From contig NZ_RHLG01000002.1 in assembly GCF_003712105.1 (NCBI RefSeq), positions 124,001 through 188,000 of the forward strand: DNA of 64,000 nt. Direction: 5' to 3'. A model generated the notes under the pieces. It was not told the origin of the DNA. It worked only from the letters and a program-made list of their open reading frames with translations, and did no database searches. The position numbers were made by a program, and so were the translations under genes. This stretch comes from Winogradskyella sp. GTDB lineage: Bacteria > Bacteroidota > Bacteroidia > Flavobacteriales > Flavobacteriaceae. This document shows positions 32,894-42,350 of the stretch, piece by piece (within the stretch, counting starts at the first letter, position 1; each line of letters starts with the position of its first letter).

Positions 32894-33578
32894 TTAATTC
32901 AAAATTTATAAGATTACCTCTAATTTCGAAAGGATGAAACCGCGAAAAAAGCTCTTCGGAATACCAGCCGAGGTCACGTGTTTTCTTTATCATATCAGCA
33001 TGTTTTTTATTGCTATACGCATAGGCCATCATATCTTCAGCTTTTTCCCATAACGAAAAGGTAGCTTGCATTAGTATTGGCCATTCACCAATACCCTTCG
33101 AGAAAATAAGACCTACATGACCATTCATTGATTTTGAAACTGATGGCACATGCCTCCAAAACTGATATGCTAATTTAGGTTTTATAGTCGCCCTTGTAAT
33201 CACTGCAATAGGTTTTTCAGGATTAAAAACCACTTCAGAATTAAAAGGTTCTTGCTTGCTCCATTTCCCATGAGCTTTTATAGAATGCATTAAAATATGG
33301 CTGCTAGCGATAGAAGATGTTTCGTATTCAGTCATGGTTTCAGAAGCTAAAAATATATTGGCATTTTCTTCTGTATCAAAAACAGATAGTAAACCAAAAA
33401 CTGACCAATCTGGCCATATAGAAAACCCATTACCACTACCTGCACCTAAAGCTTTCCAAAACGTTAATCCTTGAACTTTAGCCTGTAATAAAGGTGGTCG
33501 CCCCATTCGTCCTAAGGCTTGCCATTTGTGTTTTAAGCCTTTGTATTTAAAAAAAGAAATAACTGTTGTTTGCGCCAT
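32880..33578 (-). CDS. spheroidene monooxygenase (CrtA)-like protein
   Basis: A 232-aa protein matching the CrtA-like family, haem-containing oxygenases named after the carotenoid C-2 ketolase of purple bacteria. Visible hallmarks: GLTFWKALGAGSGNGFS, then PDWSVFGLLSVFD and the PIAVITRATIKP to W.HVP region. No carotenoid genes are near, so the substrate is open and the name should not be transferred literally. It lies in a compact operon with the TrmH, M48, TfoX-N and M15 genes. No signal peptide; cytoplasmic or peripheral. Confidence 0.7.
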   Translation of the reverse strand: MAQTTVISFFKYKGLKHKWQALGRMGRPPLLQAKVQGLTFWKALGAGSGNGFSIWPDWSVFGLLSVFDTEENANIFLASETMTEYETSSIASSHILMHSIKAHGKWSKQEPFNSEVVFNPEKPIAVITRATIKPKLAYQFWRHVPSVSKSMNGHVGLIFSKGIGEWPILMQATFSLWEKAEDMMAYAYSNKKHADMIKKTRDLGWYSEELFSRFHPFEIRGNLINFELNEYV

Positions 33579-33587
33579 TGCATTACT

Positions 33588-33914
33588 TTATTTCTTAGGT
33601 AATGATAAAACGTAAGCGTGGCTTTTTTTTAGATATTTTACTATGATATCTGGCTTTTCGTAAAGTGTCTCAGGAACTAGAACATAGTCTCTCATTTTTG
33701 CACCATAAGACCTATATTCCTCAGATCCACCATGGGTTTCTACAAACAATTTAGCCTCTTCTTTTGGTAATCGTATGCCTATTTCTCCAGCTTTGTTTAG
33801 TAGTGAGAACATGTAGCCATTATCTGAAGTATATATCATTTTCTTGCCTTTGCGTTCAAAGTCTTCACATTGATCTATAAGGTTATCAAAGAATTTTAAT
33901 TTGTCTTCCCACAT
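33588..33914 (-). CDS. TfoX N-terminal domain protein
   Basis: A 108-aa single-domain protein of the TfoX/Sxy N-terminal family: KKMIYTSDNGYMFSLLN, GIRLPKEEAKLF and YRSYGAKMRDYVLVPE follow the order KMMFGG...LRVP...Y..G..M..Y..VP of that domain. The C-terminal TfoX half, which in Gammaproteobacteria belongs to competence regulation, is absent, so a competence role should not be assumed. It lies between M48 (24 bp) and the CrtA-like gene (9 bp). Cytoplasmic. Confidence 0.65.
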   Translation of the reverse strand: MWEDKLKFFDNLIDQCEDFERKGKKMIYTSDNGYMFSLLNKAGEIGIRLPKEEAKLFVETHGGSEEYRSYGAKMRDYVLVPETLYEKPDIIVKYLKKSHAYVLSLPKK

Positions 33915-33938
33915 CTCTTTTTACTTTGATTAAAGATA

Positions 33939-35171
33939 CTATTTTCTCATATTTTGAATACGTTGCAATAGCGTAGGATGTGAGTAATGCATAAATACGT
34001 ATGCTGGATGAGGTGTGAGGTTACTTAAGCTGTTTTTTGAAAGCTTTTTTAACGAACTAATCAGCGGTTCAGCCTTGTAGGTGTTCTTTGCATAATCATC
34101 AGCTTCATATTCAAATTTCCTTGAGAAATAATTCATTATTAATCCTGTGGCTTCAGAAATAGGAGAGTACAATAGACCAAATGCTACTAGTCCTGCATGA
34201 AAACTTGGGATTTCCACACCAATAGCGTTTGATAACAAAGGATTTGAAATGAAGATGGATAAAATATATAATGTAAGCCCAGTTAAAATAATGGATGCTA
34301 TAAGATTATAAAGGATGTGATGACGTTTATAATGGCCAACTTCATGTGCTAAAACAGAAACTATTTCATCTTCTTCAAGGTCATTAACCAATGTGTCAAA
34401 AAGTGTTACACGCTTTTCACTCCCAAATCCTGAGAAATAGGCATTGGCTTTGGTACTGCGTTTCGAGCCATCTATAACAAAAATCTTTTTTAAACTAAAA
34501 CCAACAGAAGTGGCGTATTCAGATATTTTATCACGTAATGCACCATCTTCTAAAGGTGTTTGCTTATTAAACAATGGAACAATCAATCGTGCATAAAACA
34601 TATTCATAAATATGGTAAAGGCAGTCACTAAAACCCATGCATATAGCCAAAATTGAGATTTTGTGAGGTTGTAAAACCAAACGATTAATGCTAAGATTCC
34701 ACCACCTATAATAGCCATCATTATTAATCCTTTTAGCTTGTCGAATACAAATGTCTTTTTGGTGGTTTTGTTGAAACCAAACTTTTCTTCTATGACAAAT
34801 GTTCTGTAGTAGGCAAAAGGTGTAGATATGATGTCGCTAGCAATCATGATTATTCCGAAGAATAACAACGCAATAACTATAGCATTATCACTATAACTGC
34901 GAGCTAAATTATCTACAAACTCAAACCCATTAAAGACCAAAAAACCTAATGTTAGTAAGATTGAAAATAATGAAGACCAAACCCCAAATCTGTAGTTTGT
35001 TTTCTTATATGCTTGAGCTTTGTCGTAAGCTTCTTTATCAAAAACATCAGCTAATTCTTCGGGAATTTCGTCGTTAAAATGTTTTGCATTAAGTGCATCT
35101 AAGATTTTATCTTTTATAAAATTGACTACGATTATGCCTATGATGATATAAAATAACATATCAGAATTCAT
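33939..35171 (-). CDS. M48-family CAAX-protease-like metallopeptidase
   Basis: A 410-aa integral membrane zinc peptidase of the Ste24/CAAX prenyl protease 1 type. It has the HEVGH motif (H276, E277, H280) and the downstream Glu ligand in FEYEADDYA (E356), with several membrane helices (about residues 5-20, 65-85, 98-115, 148-168, 175-195, 290-310). The family length of about 410-420 aa fits. In bacteria such enzymes are used in membrane-protein quality control; prenylated substrates are not expected. It begins 5 bp after the TrmH gene, so the two are co-transcribed. Confidence 0.9.
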   Translation of the reverse strand: MNSDMLFYIIIGIIVVNFIKDKILDALNAKHFNDEIPEELADVFDKEAYDKAQAYKKTNYRFGVWSSLFSILLTLGFLVFNGFEFVDNLARSYSDNAIVIALLFFGIIMIASDIISTPFAYYRTFVIEEKFGFNKTTKKTFVFDKLKGLIMMAIIGGGILALIVWFYNLTKSQFWLYAWVLVTAFTIFMNMFYARLIVPLFNKQTPLEDGALRDKISEYATSVGFSLKKIFVIDGSKRSTKANAYFSGFGSEKRVTLFDTLVNDLEEDEIVSVLAHEVGHYKRHHILYNLIASIILTGLTLYILSIFISNPLLSNAIGVEIPSFHAGLVAFGLLYSPISEATGLIMNYFSRKFEYEADDYAKNTYKAEPLISSLKKLSKNSLSNLTPHPAYVFMHYSHPTLLQRIQNMRK

Positions 35172-35176
35172 TTATC

Positions 35177-35974
35177 TTAATTAAAATTTCGTTGACGTCT
35201 GGCTTCAAAGATGAGTATCCCTGCAGCTACTGAAACATTCATAGAATCAATAACGCCTTGCATTGGGATATTAATATTTTGCGTTGCGGCGTCTCGCCAT
35301 TCTTGTGTTAATCCAGTTGCTTCTGTACCGACAACTATAGCAGTAGGCAACGTATAATCTTGTTGGTAATAAGGCGTTGATTCTTGTAAAATAGCACTGA
35401 AAATATTGAAATTATATTTTTTTAAATAGGTAATGACCTCATTACTTGGAGCAATAGCAATTTCGTTTGTAAATACACAACCAACACTTGAGCGAATGAT
35501 ATTTGGATTATAAATATCAGACTTTGGATTTGCAATGATAACTGCATCTACATTGGCAGCATCAGCAGTGCGCAGTAGCGCACCAATATTACCAGGTTTT
35601 TCTGGTGCTTCTGCAACCAATATTAGTGGGTTTTTATCATTAAGTATGAGTGCTTCAAGCTCATGTGTTTTGCATACACCAACAGCAATAACACCTTCGG
35701 TAGTACTACGATGTGCTAATTTTTGAAATACATCTTTAGAGATTTCGATGACTTCAAGATTATATCTAGCTAAAACTTTGGCTTCACTTTCAGAAAATAA
35801 ATCAGGATAAAACAAAAGCGTTTCAATAGTGTATCCGCCGCGAATAGCAAGAGATAATTCACGTTTGCCTTCAAGTAAAAACCGTTTTGTTTTTCTTCGC
35901 TCACGAGATTTTTCTTTTAACAGTAGCAGCTGTTTTATATATGGATTTTGTGGGCTGGTAATTGTTTTATGCAT
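35177..35974 (-). CDS. SpoU/TrmH-family RNA 2'-O-methyltransferase
   Basis: A 265-aa SPOUT methyltransferase modifying rRNA or tRNA ribose. The N-terminal L30e-like substrate domain (TSPQNPYIKQLLLLKEKSRE, RRKTKRFLLEGKRE) is followed by the SPOUT motifs VAEAPEKPGNIGALLRTADA, ATGLTQEWRD and MQGVIDSMNVSVAAGILIFE. The frame is open to 36163, but the start at 35974 gives the expected N-terminus and lies just downstream of a minus-strand TACTTTTG box at 35981-35988. It heads the five-gene operon with M48, TfoX-N, CrtA-like and M15. Confidence 0.9.
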   Translation of the reverse strand: MHKTITSPQNPYIKQLLLLKEKSRERRKTKRFLLEGKRELSLAIRGGYTIETLLFYPDLFSESEAKVLARYNLEVIEISKDVFQKLAHRSTTEGVIAVGVCKTHELEALILNDKNPLILVAEAPEKPGNIGALLRTADAANVDAVIIANPKSDIYNPNIIRSSVGCVFTNEIAIAPSNEVITYLKKYNFNIFSAILQESTPYYQQDYTLPTAIVVGTEATGLTQEWRDAATQNINIPMQGVIDSMNVSVAAGILIFEARRQRNFN

Positions 35975-35980
35975 ACTTAG

Positions 35981-35988
35981 CAAAAGTA
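35981..35988 (-). promoter_or_regulatory. -7 promoter element of the TrmH-M48 operon
   Basis: The minus strand reads TACTTTTG, only 6 bases before the ATG, implying a very short or absent leader. No -33 TTG is evident. Confidence 0.5.
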
Positions 35989-36047
35989 ATGTAATTTTAT
36001 AGGAAATATAACGTCGAATAGTGCAGTAAACTCTAAATACCAACACA

Positions 36048-36842
36048 ATGAAAAGAACACTCTTAGTATTAGCTGTAATCTTTATAGCTGTAGCATGTAA
36101 AAACAATGAAAAAACACCTGCTATAGTTGAAGACATTACAAAGGAAGATATTACGACTAGCATTTATCCAGAATCTGTAACTAAAGTATTTGATGCCCAC
36201 GGTGGTATAGATAATTGGAATAAAATGAAAACACTCTCTTTTACCATGAATAAACCAAATGGTGCAGAAGTGACAACAACTAACTTAAAGACCAGAGCTG
36301 AGTTGATAGACACTCCAACATATACTTCTGGTTTTGATGGCAGAACCTTATGGGTTACTGAAAAAGACGGTAATGAATACACTGGAAATGCAAGATTTTA
36401 CAAAGGGTTAATGATGTATTTCTATGCAATGCCATTTATTGTAGGTGATGATGGTATCATCTATGAAGACGCTGAGGCTTTAACGTTTGAAGGTAAAACC
36501 TATCCAGGAATTTTAATCTCTTATGAGTCTGGTATTGGCGAATCTCCTAACGACCAATATATTGTTTACTATGATGCTGCTACTGGTAAGATGGAATGGT
36601 TAGCCTATACAGTTACTTTTGGTAAAGAAGAAAAAAGTAAACAATTCCGTTATATCCGTTATAACGACTGGAAAAAATTTAATGGTTTAGTTTTGCCTAA
36701 TAGCATTTCATGGTATAAGGTAGAAGAAGGACAACCAACCGAGTTAAGAAATACAGTAGAATTTACAGATATTATTGTAAAAGAAGAAGCACCAGAAAAT
36801 ACACAATTTGGTATGCCTGAAGGCGCTAATATTATAGAATAA
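36048..36842 (+). CDS. lipoprotein, outer-membrane lipoprotein-sorting-like (DUF6503-type)
   Basis: A 264-aa lipoprotein (MKRTLLVLAVIFIAVACKNN, Cys17). The mature part is a beta-rich LolA/LolB-like fold common in Flavobacteriia: FDAHGGIDNWNKMKTLSF at the start, GFDGRTLWVTEKDG, YYDAATGKMEWLAYTVT and WYKVEEGQPTELR later. I assign it to the DUF6503-type family from memory; the biochemical role is unknown, perhaps lipid or lipoprotein handling in the periplasm. Single gene, divergent from the TrmH operon, closed by a strong terminator shared with the convergent amidohydrolase gene. Confidence 0.72.
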   Translation: MKRTLLVLAVIFIAVACKNNEKTPAIVEDITKEDITTSIYPESVTKVFDAHGGIDNWNKMKTLSFTMNKPNGAEVTTTNLKTRAELIDTPTYTSGFDGRTLWVTEKDGNEYTGNARFYKGLMMYFYAMPFIVGDDGIIYEDAEALTFEGKTYPGILISYESGIGESPNDQYIVYYDAATGKMEWLAYTVTFGKEEKSKQFRYIRYNDWKKFNGLVLPNSISWYKVEEGQPTELRNTVEFTDIIVKEEAPENTQFGMPEGANIIE

Positions 36843-36860
36843 GAAAAGTTACTATGCATA

Positions 36861-36892
36861 AAAAAAGGAACCGATTTCGGTTCCTTTTTTTA
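36861..36892. terminator. bidirectional intrinsic terminator
   Basis: AAAAAAAGGAACC / GGTTCCTTTTTTT with loop GATTTC. A-run and T-run on both sides serve the two convergent genes. Confidence 0.85.
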
Positions 36893-36895
36893 GTT

Positions 36896-38206
36896 TTAAT
36901 TCTGTTGATTATACTTCTCAGAATAACGTTTCCAAAGTTTTGTTTGGTGCGATTCTAAACTCAAATTACGTCCATCAATAAAAGCATGTGTTATTTGATT
37001 ACTTCTCATGTCTAGTGCGTCGCCTTCACTAATAAATAATGTTGCACTTTTACCATTTTCTAGAGTACCATACATATCATCAATTCCAATTATTTTAGCT
37101 GGATTTTGAGTTATAAGCTGTAAGGCTTGTTCTTTTGTAAGGCCATAGGCAACAGTAGTACCAGCATAGAATGGAAGATTACGAGAATTCATTCGTTCCA
37201 TTTGCCCACTTGGTTCTAGAGCTACTAAAACACCTGCGTCAACAAGTGCTTTTGCTTGCTTGAATGTGTAATCGTAATCGTGGTCTTCTAATTCTGGTCT
37301 GGTATGTGTACGCTGTAGCATCACAGACACTTTATTCTGTTTTAAGAAATTAGCAACTTTACTAGCTTGATAACCACCAACAATAGTTATATGTTCAACA
37401 CCATGAGCTTTTGCGAAGTTAACCGCATCAGTAATACCTTTTATATCATCAACATTAATATAGAGATGTTTAGAACCATCAAATAATCCAGCCATTGCCT
37501 CAAATGGTAAATGATGCTGAGATTTAGAACCTGAATTGTGCGTTTTAGCTTCAGTAAAATACATATCAAGTTCTTTAACTTGTTTGCTGTAGTTTTTATT
37601 TGGCTTTAATCCTGGGTCTTCACCAAGCCACCAACGACCACGTGTAAAAGAACTAGGCCAATTAATATGTAAACCATTATCTGTTTTAATGGCTGCATCT
37701 TCCCAATTCCAAGCATCGTATTGCACCACAGAAGACGTGCCAGTAATACGACCACCACGCGGAACTACTTGCCCTAGAAGTACACCATTTGGTCGCATAG
37801 ATTCAACAATTTTAGATTCTGCATTGTAAGCAATGATACTTCTAATATGAGGATTGTAAGTACCAAGCTCAGCAAGGTCATTAGATGCTTTTACGGCATC
37901 TACTTCAACTAAACCTAATGTACCGTTAGATACAATAAAACCTGGATACACATGCTTGCCAGTAGCATTGATTACTTCCATACTAGACATATCCATTTTA
38001 ACAGTAGTAGCATCAGCTACATTTGTGATTTTTCCGTTAGAAAAAGTGATAATACTATTTTCTATAACAGTTCCATTTCCAATATGTGCAGTCGCACCAA
38101 CAATAGCTATGTTTTTAGATTGTTCTGGTGCTGGTGTCTGTTGCGTGAATACATAAGAAGAACACAACAAAAACAATAGAATATTTAATTTATTTAATAC
38201 TTTCAT
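36896..38206 (-). CDS. exported amidohydrolase-family protein
   Basis: A 436-aa protein of the metal-dependent amidohydrolase superfamily (imidazolonepropionase-like group) with a signal peptide (LNILLFLLCSSYVFTQQ). Seen: NATGKHVYPGFIVSNGTLGL near the N-terminus, a TIM-barrel middle with EHITIVGGYQ, and the C-terminal ENGKSATLFISEGDALD. The usual HxH after PGFI is replaced here (SNGTLGL), and other His ligands are sparse, so it may be catalytically altered or inactive. It lies 12 bp downstream of the 992-aa amidohydrolase gene in the same operon; the two products may act as a pair. Confidence 0.78.
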   Translation of the reverse strand: MKVLNKLNILLFLLCSSYVFTQQTPAPEQSKNIAIVGATAHIGNGTVIENSIITFSNGKITNVADATTVKMDMSSMEVINATGKHVYPGFIVSNGTLGLVEVDAVKASNDLAELGTYNPHIRSIIAYNAESKIVESMRPNGVLLGQVVPRGGRITGTSSVVQYDAWNWEDAAIKTDNGLHINWPSSFTRGRWWLGEDPGLKPNKNYSKQVKELDMYFTEAKTHNSGSKSQHHLPFEAMAGLFDGSKHLYINVDDIKGITDAVNFAKAHGVEHITIVGGYQASKVANFLKQNKVSVMLQRTHTRPELEDHDYDYTFKQAKALVDAGVLVALEPSGQMERMNSRNLPFYAGTTVAYGLTKEQALQLITQNPAKIIGIDDMYGTLENGKSATLFISEGDALDMRSNQITHAFIDGRNLSLESHQTKLWKRYSEKYNQQN

Positions 38207-38218
38207 TTGTAATACTTT

Positions 38219-41197
38219 TTAGTTGTGATTATGATTATCCATTGAGTCGCAATGCATCAATTCTTTTTCTTTTTTCTTGACAGGCTGTGTTTTTAAACCT
38301 TTGTTTTTATCCTGAAGCATCAAATTTAAAAGTTCACTTTTCTCTTTTTTAATAGCTTTACGCATTTCCTTATCGCGTTCTATATCAAAATAAGTAACAC
38401 CTTCAATTATTGTTTTTTCTGCTTTTGCATATATCGATAATGGATGGTCACTCCATAAAACTATATCAGCGTCTTTTCCAACTTTTAAGCTTCCTACTCG
38501 ATCATCAAGATGTAAAAGTTTAGCAGGGTTAAGTGTTACAAATTTTAAAGCATCTTCTTCGCTAACACCACCATACTTCACAGATTTTGCAGCTTCTTGA
38601 TTTAAACGACGCGACATTTCTGCATCATCGCTATTAATAGCAACAATTACGCCTGCATTATGCATAATAGCTGCATTAAAAGGAATAGCATCGTTAACTT
38701 CATATTTGTAAGCCCACCAATCACTAAATGTAGAACCACCAACACCATGGTCTTTCATTTTGTCTGCTACTTTGTAACCTTCTAATATGTGCGTAAAAGT
38801 GTTAACTCTAAACCCAAATTGCTCAGCAACCTTCATCAACATATTAATCTCACTTTGCACATAAGAGTGACATGAAATAAAGCGTTCTCCATTTAGGATT
38901 TCTGCTAAAACTTCCATTTCAGTATCAACTCGGTATGGTGTTCCACTCTTTTTAGCAGCATCGTATGCCTTAGCTCTAGTGAAATAGTCAATAAACACTT
39001 GTTCAACACCCATACGAGATTGAGGGAAACGCTCATTTCGGGTAGAGCGCGATTGTTTTACGTTTTCACCTAAAGCGAATTTTATAAACTTGGGAGAGTT
39101 ATCGTAAACATAATCATCTGCTGCTTCACCCCATTTTAATTTTATAATCGCAGAACGACCTCCAATTGGATTTGCAGAACCATGTAAAATTTGAATAGAA
39201 GTTACACCGCCAGCTAAATTTCTATAGATATCAATATCCTCATCATCGATAACATCTTCTATAGTTACTTCAGCAGACGAGTTATGGCCGCCTTCATTAA
39301 TTGATGCAGCAGCAATGTGAGAATGCTCATCGATAATTCCTGCAGTAATATGCTTACCGCTTGCATCAATTTCTTTTGCACTTCGATCAGAAAGGTTTTG
39401 ACCTATTTTAGCAATTTTACCGTTTTTAATGAGCACATCTGTGTTCTCTAAAACTCCATCACTTTCATTAGTCCAAACTGTAGCATTTTTGAATAATAAA
39501 GTTTCAGATTTTGGTTTATCTGCAAAACCATATGCCAAATTAGGATATGTAATAGGACTCATAAATGATTCTTTTTTGTCAGACATCGTCATGTTCTTTT
39601 TGGCTTTGTCCTTACTATCGGAGCCCGAAACCTTACTCGCAAAGAATGTGTATTCTGAACCATTTGGTAATATTGCAGTACCATTTAAACTATTACCTTT
39701 TACCGAGTTGGCTGCAATACGTACAAATTCTTTTTTAGTACTATCGGTAGTTGTATAGGTAAGGTTTACCCAATCATCTTTGTAATTTATTTTTGTACCT
39801 AAGCTTTTATCATCAGATTCAATCTTAGCACTTGGTTTACTTGTACTACCAGATATTTTTAATTTATAGTCTTTACCAGCTAGTTTGAAATTATATTCTC
39901 CATCAATATCTTTTGTAGACATATTAGTAATAACATGCTGCATACCTTGAACCCAATTTTCATAAAGCTTGGTTTTTTTGTCAAAAATATCTCCAGATGT
40001 GATTAAAAAGTTTGCATAGCTACCCGTTTTTAAGGTGCCTAAGAGATTAGACTTTCCTAATAACTTAGCTGGTATAGTCGTTAAAGATGCTAGTGCATTT
40101 TCTTTAGAAAGACCACTTTCAATCGCTTTTACAAGATTACCCTTAAATGACTTTCTTGATTTTAATCCGTGAGTTGTCAATGCAAACTCAATTCCATTTT
40201 CAGCTAATAATCTTGGATTATGAGGTTCTTGGTTCCAAGCGCGCATATCACTCAATGATAGTGTAGATGCTAAAAAAGCATCATCAACATCGTATGCTAA
40301 TTGAAAATTAATCGGAAGAATAACTGTAGCATTTGTACCCTTAACTTCAGAAATACGTTCATATTCATCTCCACCACCAACTATTGTATATTGTACATTA
40401 CGTGAATCCCCAACTTTATCAGCACGCATAAGATTAGCTCTACTACCAGCTTCAAAAATTTGTAAAAGGCTTTTATTTTCGTTTAAAGCTTCTAATGCCA
40501 AATCTCGAGTATTTACATTTCCATCTGCATACCATTTGGCGTCATCATACATTTGACGTAAAAGCGCCATACTTCCCATTATAGACGATGGATAAGATTG
40601 GCGAGAGCGTACACTTTTTCTGAAGGAAAAATGCTGAGTAGTTTCACCATCTACAACGCGGAGTGAGTTGTCAGCATCATTATTCAAAGCTATTAAAGCA
40701 CCGGTACCACGAACAATCCCATCTGGCATGTGTGTATTTACAACTCCGAACCCAAGTTTATGTAATTCGGATGCCGATTTAGAATCGTATTTAAAACTTG
40801 CCATAACGTCCTGTTCTGGCATAATATGGTCATTCCAATAAAAACCACTTCTACTTGGTCCATATTGAGGTCCGTTTCCACCACGTTCGGGTTTTTTTAC
40901 ACCAAAAGTTGTATGAATATCTATAAATGAAGGATAAATTGTTTTGCCAGATAAATCAACACGAGTTGTATTTTTTGGTATCGTAACTGATTTTCCGACA
41001 CTGACGACTTTACTGTCTTTTATTAGAAGTGTTCCATTTTCAATCACTTCTGTCGGTGAGACATAAATTTTTGCATTTGTAAATGCCATGTAATTGGAGT
41101 TGTTTGTTTTTACTCCGGAATTACTAGGAAAATAATCTTGTGCAAATAACGAGAAGCTGCACATGAAAATGAGCAGCCGTAATTGAGCTTTAATCAT
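38219..41197 (-). CDS. large exported two-domain amidohydrolase
   Basis: A 992-aa exported protein (LRLLIFMCSFSLFAQ) with two amidohydrolase-like halves. The first (about 20-440) has LSGKTIYPSFIDIHTTFG and ends GTLKTGSYANFLITSG. The second (about 600-950) has DASGKHITAGIIDEHSHIAA with the metal HxH, later FISCHSYVQSE, GFRVNTFTHILEGYK and VAINSDDAEMSRRL, and ends VGSLKVGKDADIVLWSDHPL. Only the second half has the full set of metal ligands. A beta-rich linker lies at about 440-590. Substrate unknown; a cyclic amide or peptide is plausible for the group. It is followed by the 436-aa homologue. Confidence 0.82.
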   Translation of the reverse strand: MIKAQLRLLIFMCSFSLFAQDYFPSNSGVKTNNSNYMAFTNAKIYVSPTEVIENGTLLIKDSKVVSVGKSVTIPKNTTRVDLSGKTIYPSFIDIHTTFGVKKPERGGNGPQYGPSRSGFYWNDHIMPEQDVMASFKYDSKSASELHKLGFGVVNTHMPDGIVRGTGALIALNNDADNSLRVVDGETTQHFSFRKSVRSRQSYPSSIMGSMALLRQMYDDAKWYADGNVNTRDLALEALNENKSLLQIFEAGSRANLMRADKVGDSRNVQYTIVGGGDEYERISEVKGTNATVILPINFQLAYDVDDAFLASTLSLSDMRAWNQEPHNPRLLAENGIEFALTTHGLKSRKSFKGNLVKAIESGLSKENALASLTTIPAKLLGKSNLLGTLKTGSYANFLITSGDIFDKKTKLYENWVQGMQHVITNMSTKDIDGEYNFKLAGKDYKLKISGSTSKPSAKIESDDKSLGTKINYKDDWVNLTYTTTDSTKKEFVRIAANSVKGNSLNGTAILPNGSEYTFFASKVSGSDSKDKAKKNMTMSDKKESFMSPITYPNLAYGFADKPKSETLLFKNATVWTNESDGVLENTDVLIKNGKIAKIGQNLSDRSAKEIDASGKHITAGIIDEHSHIAAASINEGGHNSSAEVTIEDVIDDEDIDIYRNLAGGVTSIQILHGSANPIGGRSAIIKLKWGEAADDYVYDNSPKFIKFALGENVKQSRSTRNERFPQSRMGVEQVFIDYFTRAKAYDAAKKSGTPYRVDTEMEVLAEILNGERFISCHSYVQSEINMLMKVAEQFGFRVNTFTHILEGYKVADKMKDHGVGGSTFSDWWAYKYEVNDAIPFNAAIMHNAGVIVAINSDDAEMSRRLNQEAAKSVKYGGVSEEDALKFVTLNPAKLLHLDDRVGSLKVGKDADIVLWSDHPLSIYAKAEKTIIEGVTYFDIERDKEMRKAIKKEKSELLNLMLQDKNKGLKTQPVKKKEKELMHCDSMDNHNHN

Positions 41198-41278
41198 ATT
41201 ATTTGGTTAGTTAAAATTTAGAGTTCTAAAGATAAGACTTATGCTTAAAACCTCTATTTTATTATGATTTTTTAACTT

Positions 41279-42346
41279 TTATAACGGCTTGTCTTTGTAA
41301 TAATTAACCATTAGAGCCACAACATAACTATAGCTTTTTATACCTGCTGATTGATTATTAGCCTTAAGAAATGTGTCGAATGTTTTTTCAAAAAAAGGTT
41401 CGATAGGATTTTTATAATCTTTCCAGAAATCTTGAACTTCTTGATAATTCTTAAGAATGCCTTTATTAATATCTTTTAGTAGACTTTCGTATTGTTTGTC
41501 ATCGCGTCTATAAATATCAGCTAAACAATACCGTAAAACAAAAGTATATCCTGAATATTTAAAGTATGAATCATCATTAGTAATTGCTGCAATAGCACCG
41601 ATAAAATTAGCTTCGTTTTCTGCTGCATATCCTAATTGATGCGCTACTTCATGGCAAGATGTTGTTGGAAATTTATAAATGGGAATTAATCCATCTACCT
41701 GTGCTTCATTTGTAAATGGATTTAGATACCCAGAAAATCCCATATAGGTTAAAGGAATACTGTACAGCGATTGTTTTAAACTTTGAGGTTTATATTCTAG
41801 ATGAGAGTATGTTTCAGACAATTTATCGTAGCTCAGTTTTACTTTTTTAAATACTTCAGATTTTGTGTACGGTAAATCAACTTTAAGTGTGTCAGAGCTA
41901 CTCAATTGCAAGTGGACGTCATTAGATTTACTTATCAATTGTTTTGTAAAATCAACAAGTTCTTTTGTTGTATAAGTAGTTTCAATATCAAGAGCTTGAT
42001 GTAGAGGAACACGATAATAATTAAATGCCCAGAGTATGTGAAATGCAAAGTATGCAATAGATATAGTTACTCCGACATCTAATAACCAATTTTTAGTGTC
42101 TAGATAGATGCGTTTATAGTTTTTATATAGCCATACTAAAACATATATTATAGCTGCCGTATAGAGAATATCTCCTACAGATATCGGTAACCATCCAAAA
42201 CTGTAACGCATTAATTTTGAGAGTAATGGATAAATACCATTACTATAATATTTTTCAACAAAATCAGGGATTAGTTTTAAAATTTGAATTCCAACAATTT
42301 GGATTCCTAAAAAAATAAGTAGTGCTCCTTTTTTTGTGATACGCAT
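41279..42346 (-). CDS. DUF3810 membrane protein with HExxH motif
   Basis: A 355-aa protein of the DUF3810 family, common in Bacteroidota and Firmicutes. Three membrane segments precede a soluble domain: about residues 9-26, 57-75 and 90-112. The zincin-like motif CHEVAHQLGYAAENEANF gives H232, E233, H236 and a downstream Glu, strongly suggesting a membrane-bound metallopeptidase, though activity is unproven in the family as far as I know. It is divergent from pepD; its own TATTTTTG box at 42351-42358 is only 4 bases from the ATG. Confidence 0.85.
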   Translation of the reverse strand: MRITKKGALLIFLGIQIVGIQILKLIPDFVEKYYSNGIYPLLSKLMRYSFGWLPISVGDILYTAAIIYVLVWLYKNYKRIYLDTKNWLLDVGVTISIAYFAFHILWAFNYYRVPLHQALDIETTYTTKELVDFTKQLISKSNDVHLQLSSSDTLKVDLPYTKSEVFKKVKLSYDKLSETYSHLEYKPQSLKQSLYSIPLTYMGFSGYLNPFTNEAQVDGLIPIYKFPTTSCHEVAHQLGYAAENEANFIGAIAAITNDDSYFKYSGYTFVLRYCLADIYRRDDKQYESLLKDINKGILKNYQEVQDFWKDYKNPIEPFFEKTFDTFLKANNQSAGIKSYSYVVALMVNYYKDKPL

Positions 42347-42350
42347 AACT

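Noticed and set aside
32880..33578. A carotenoid biosynthesis cluster
   Set aside because: Only the CrtA-like gene is present; no phytoene synthase, desaturase or cyclase lies nearby.
35975..36163. N-terminal extension of the TrmH-family protein
   Set aside because: The extension crosses a promoter box and the promoter region of the divergent lipoprotein gene; the conserved N-terminus begins at 35974.
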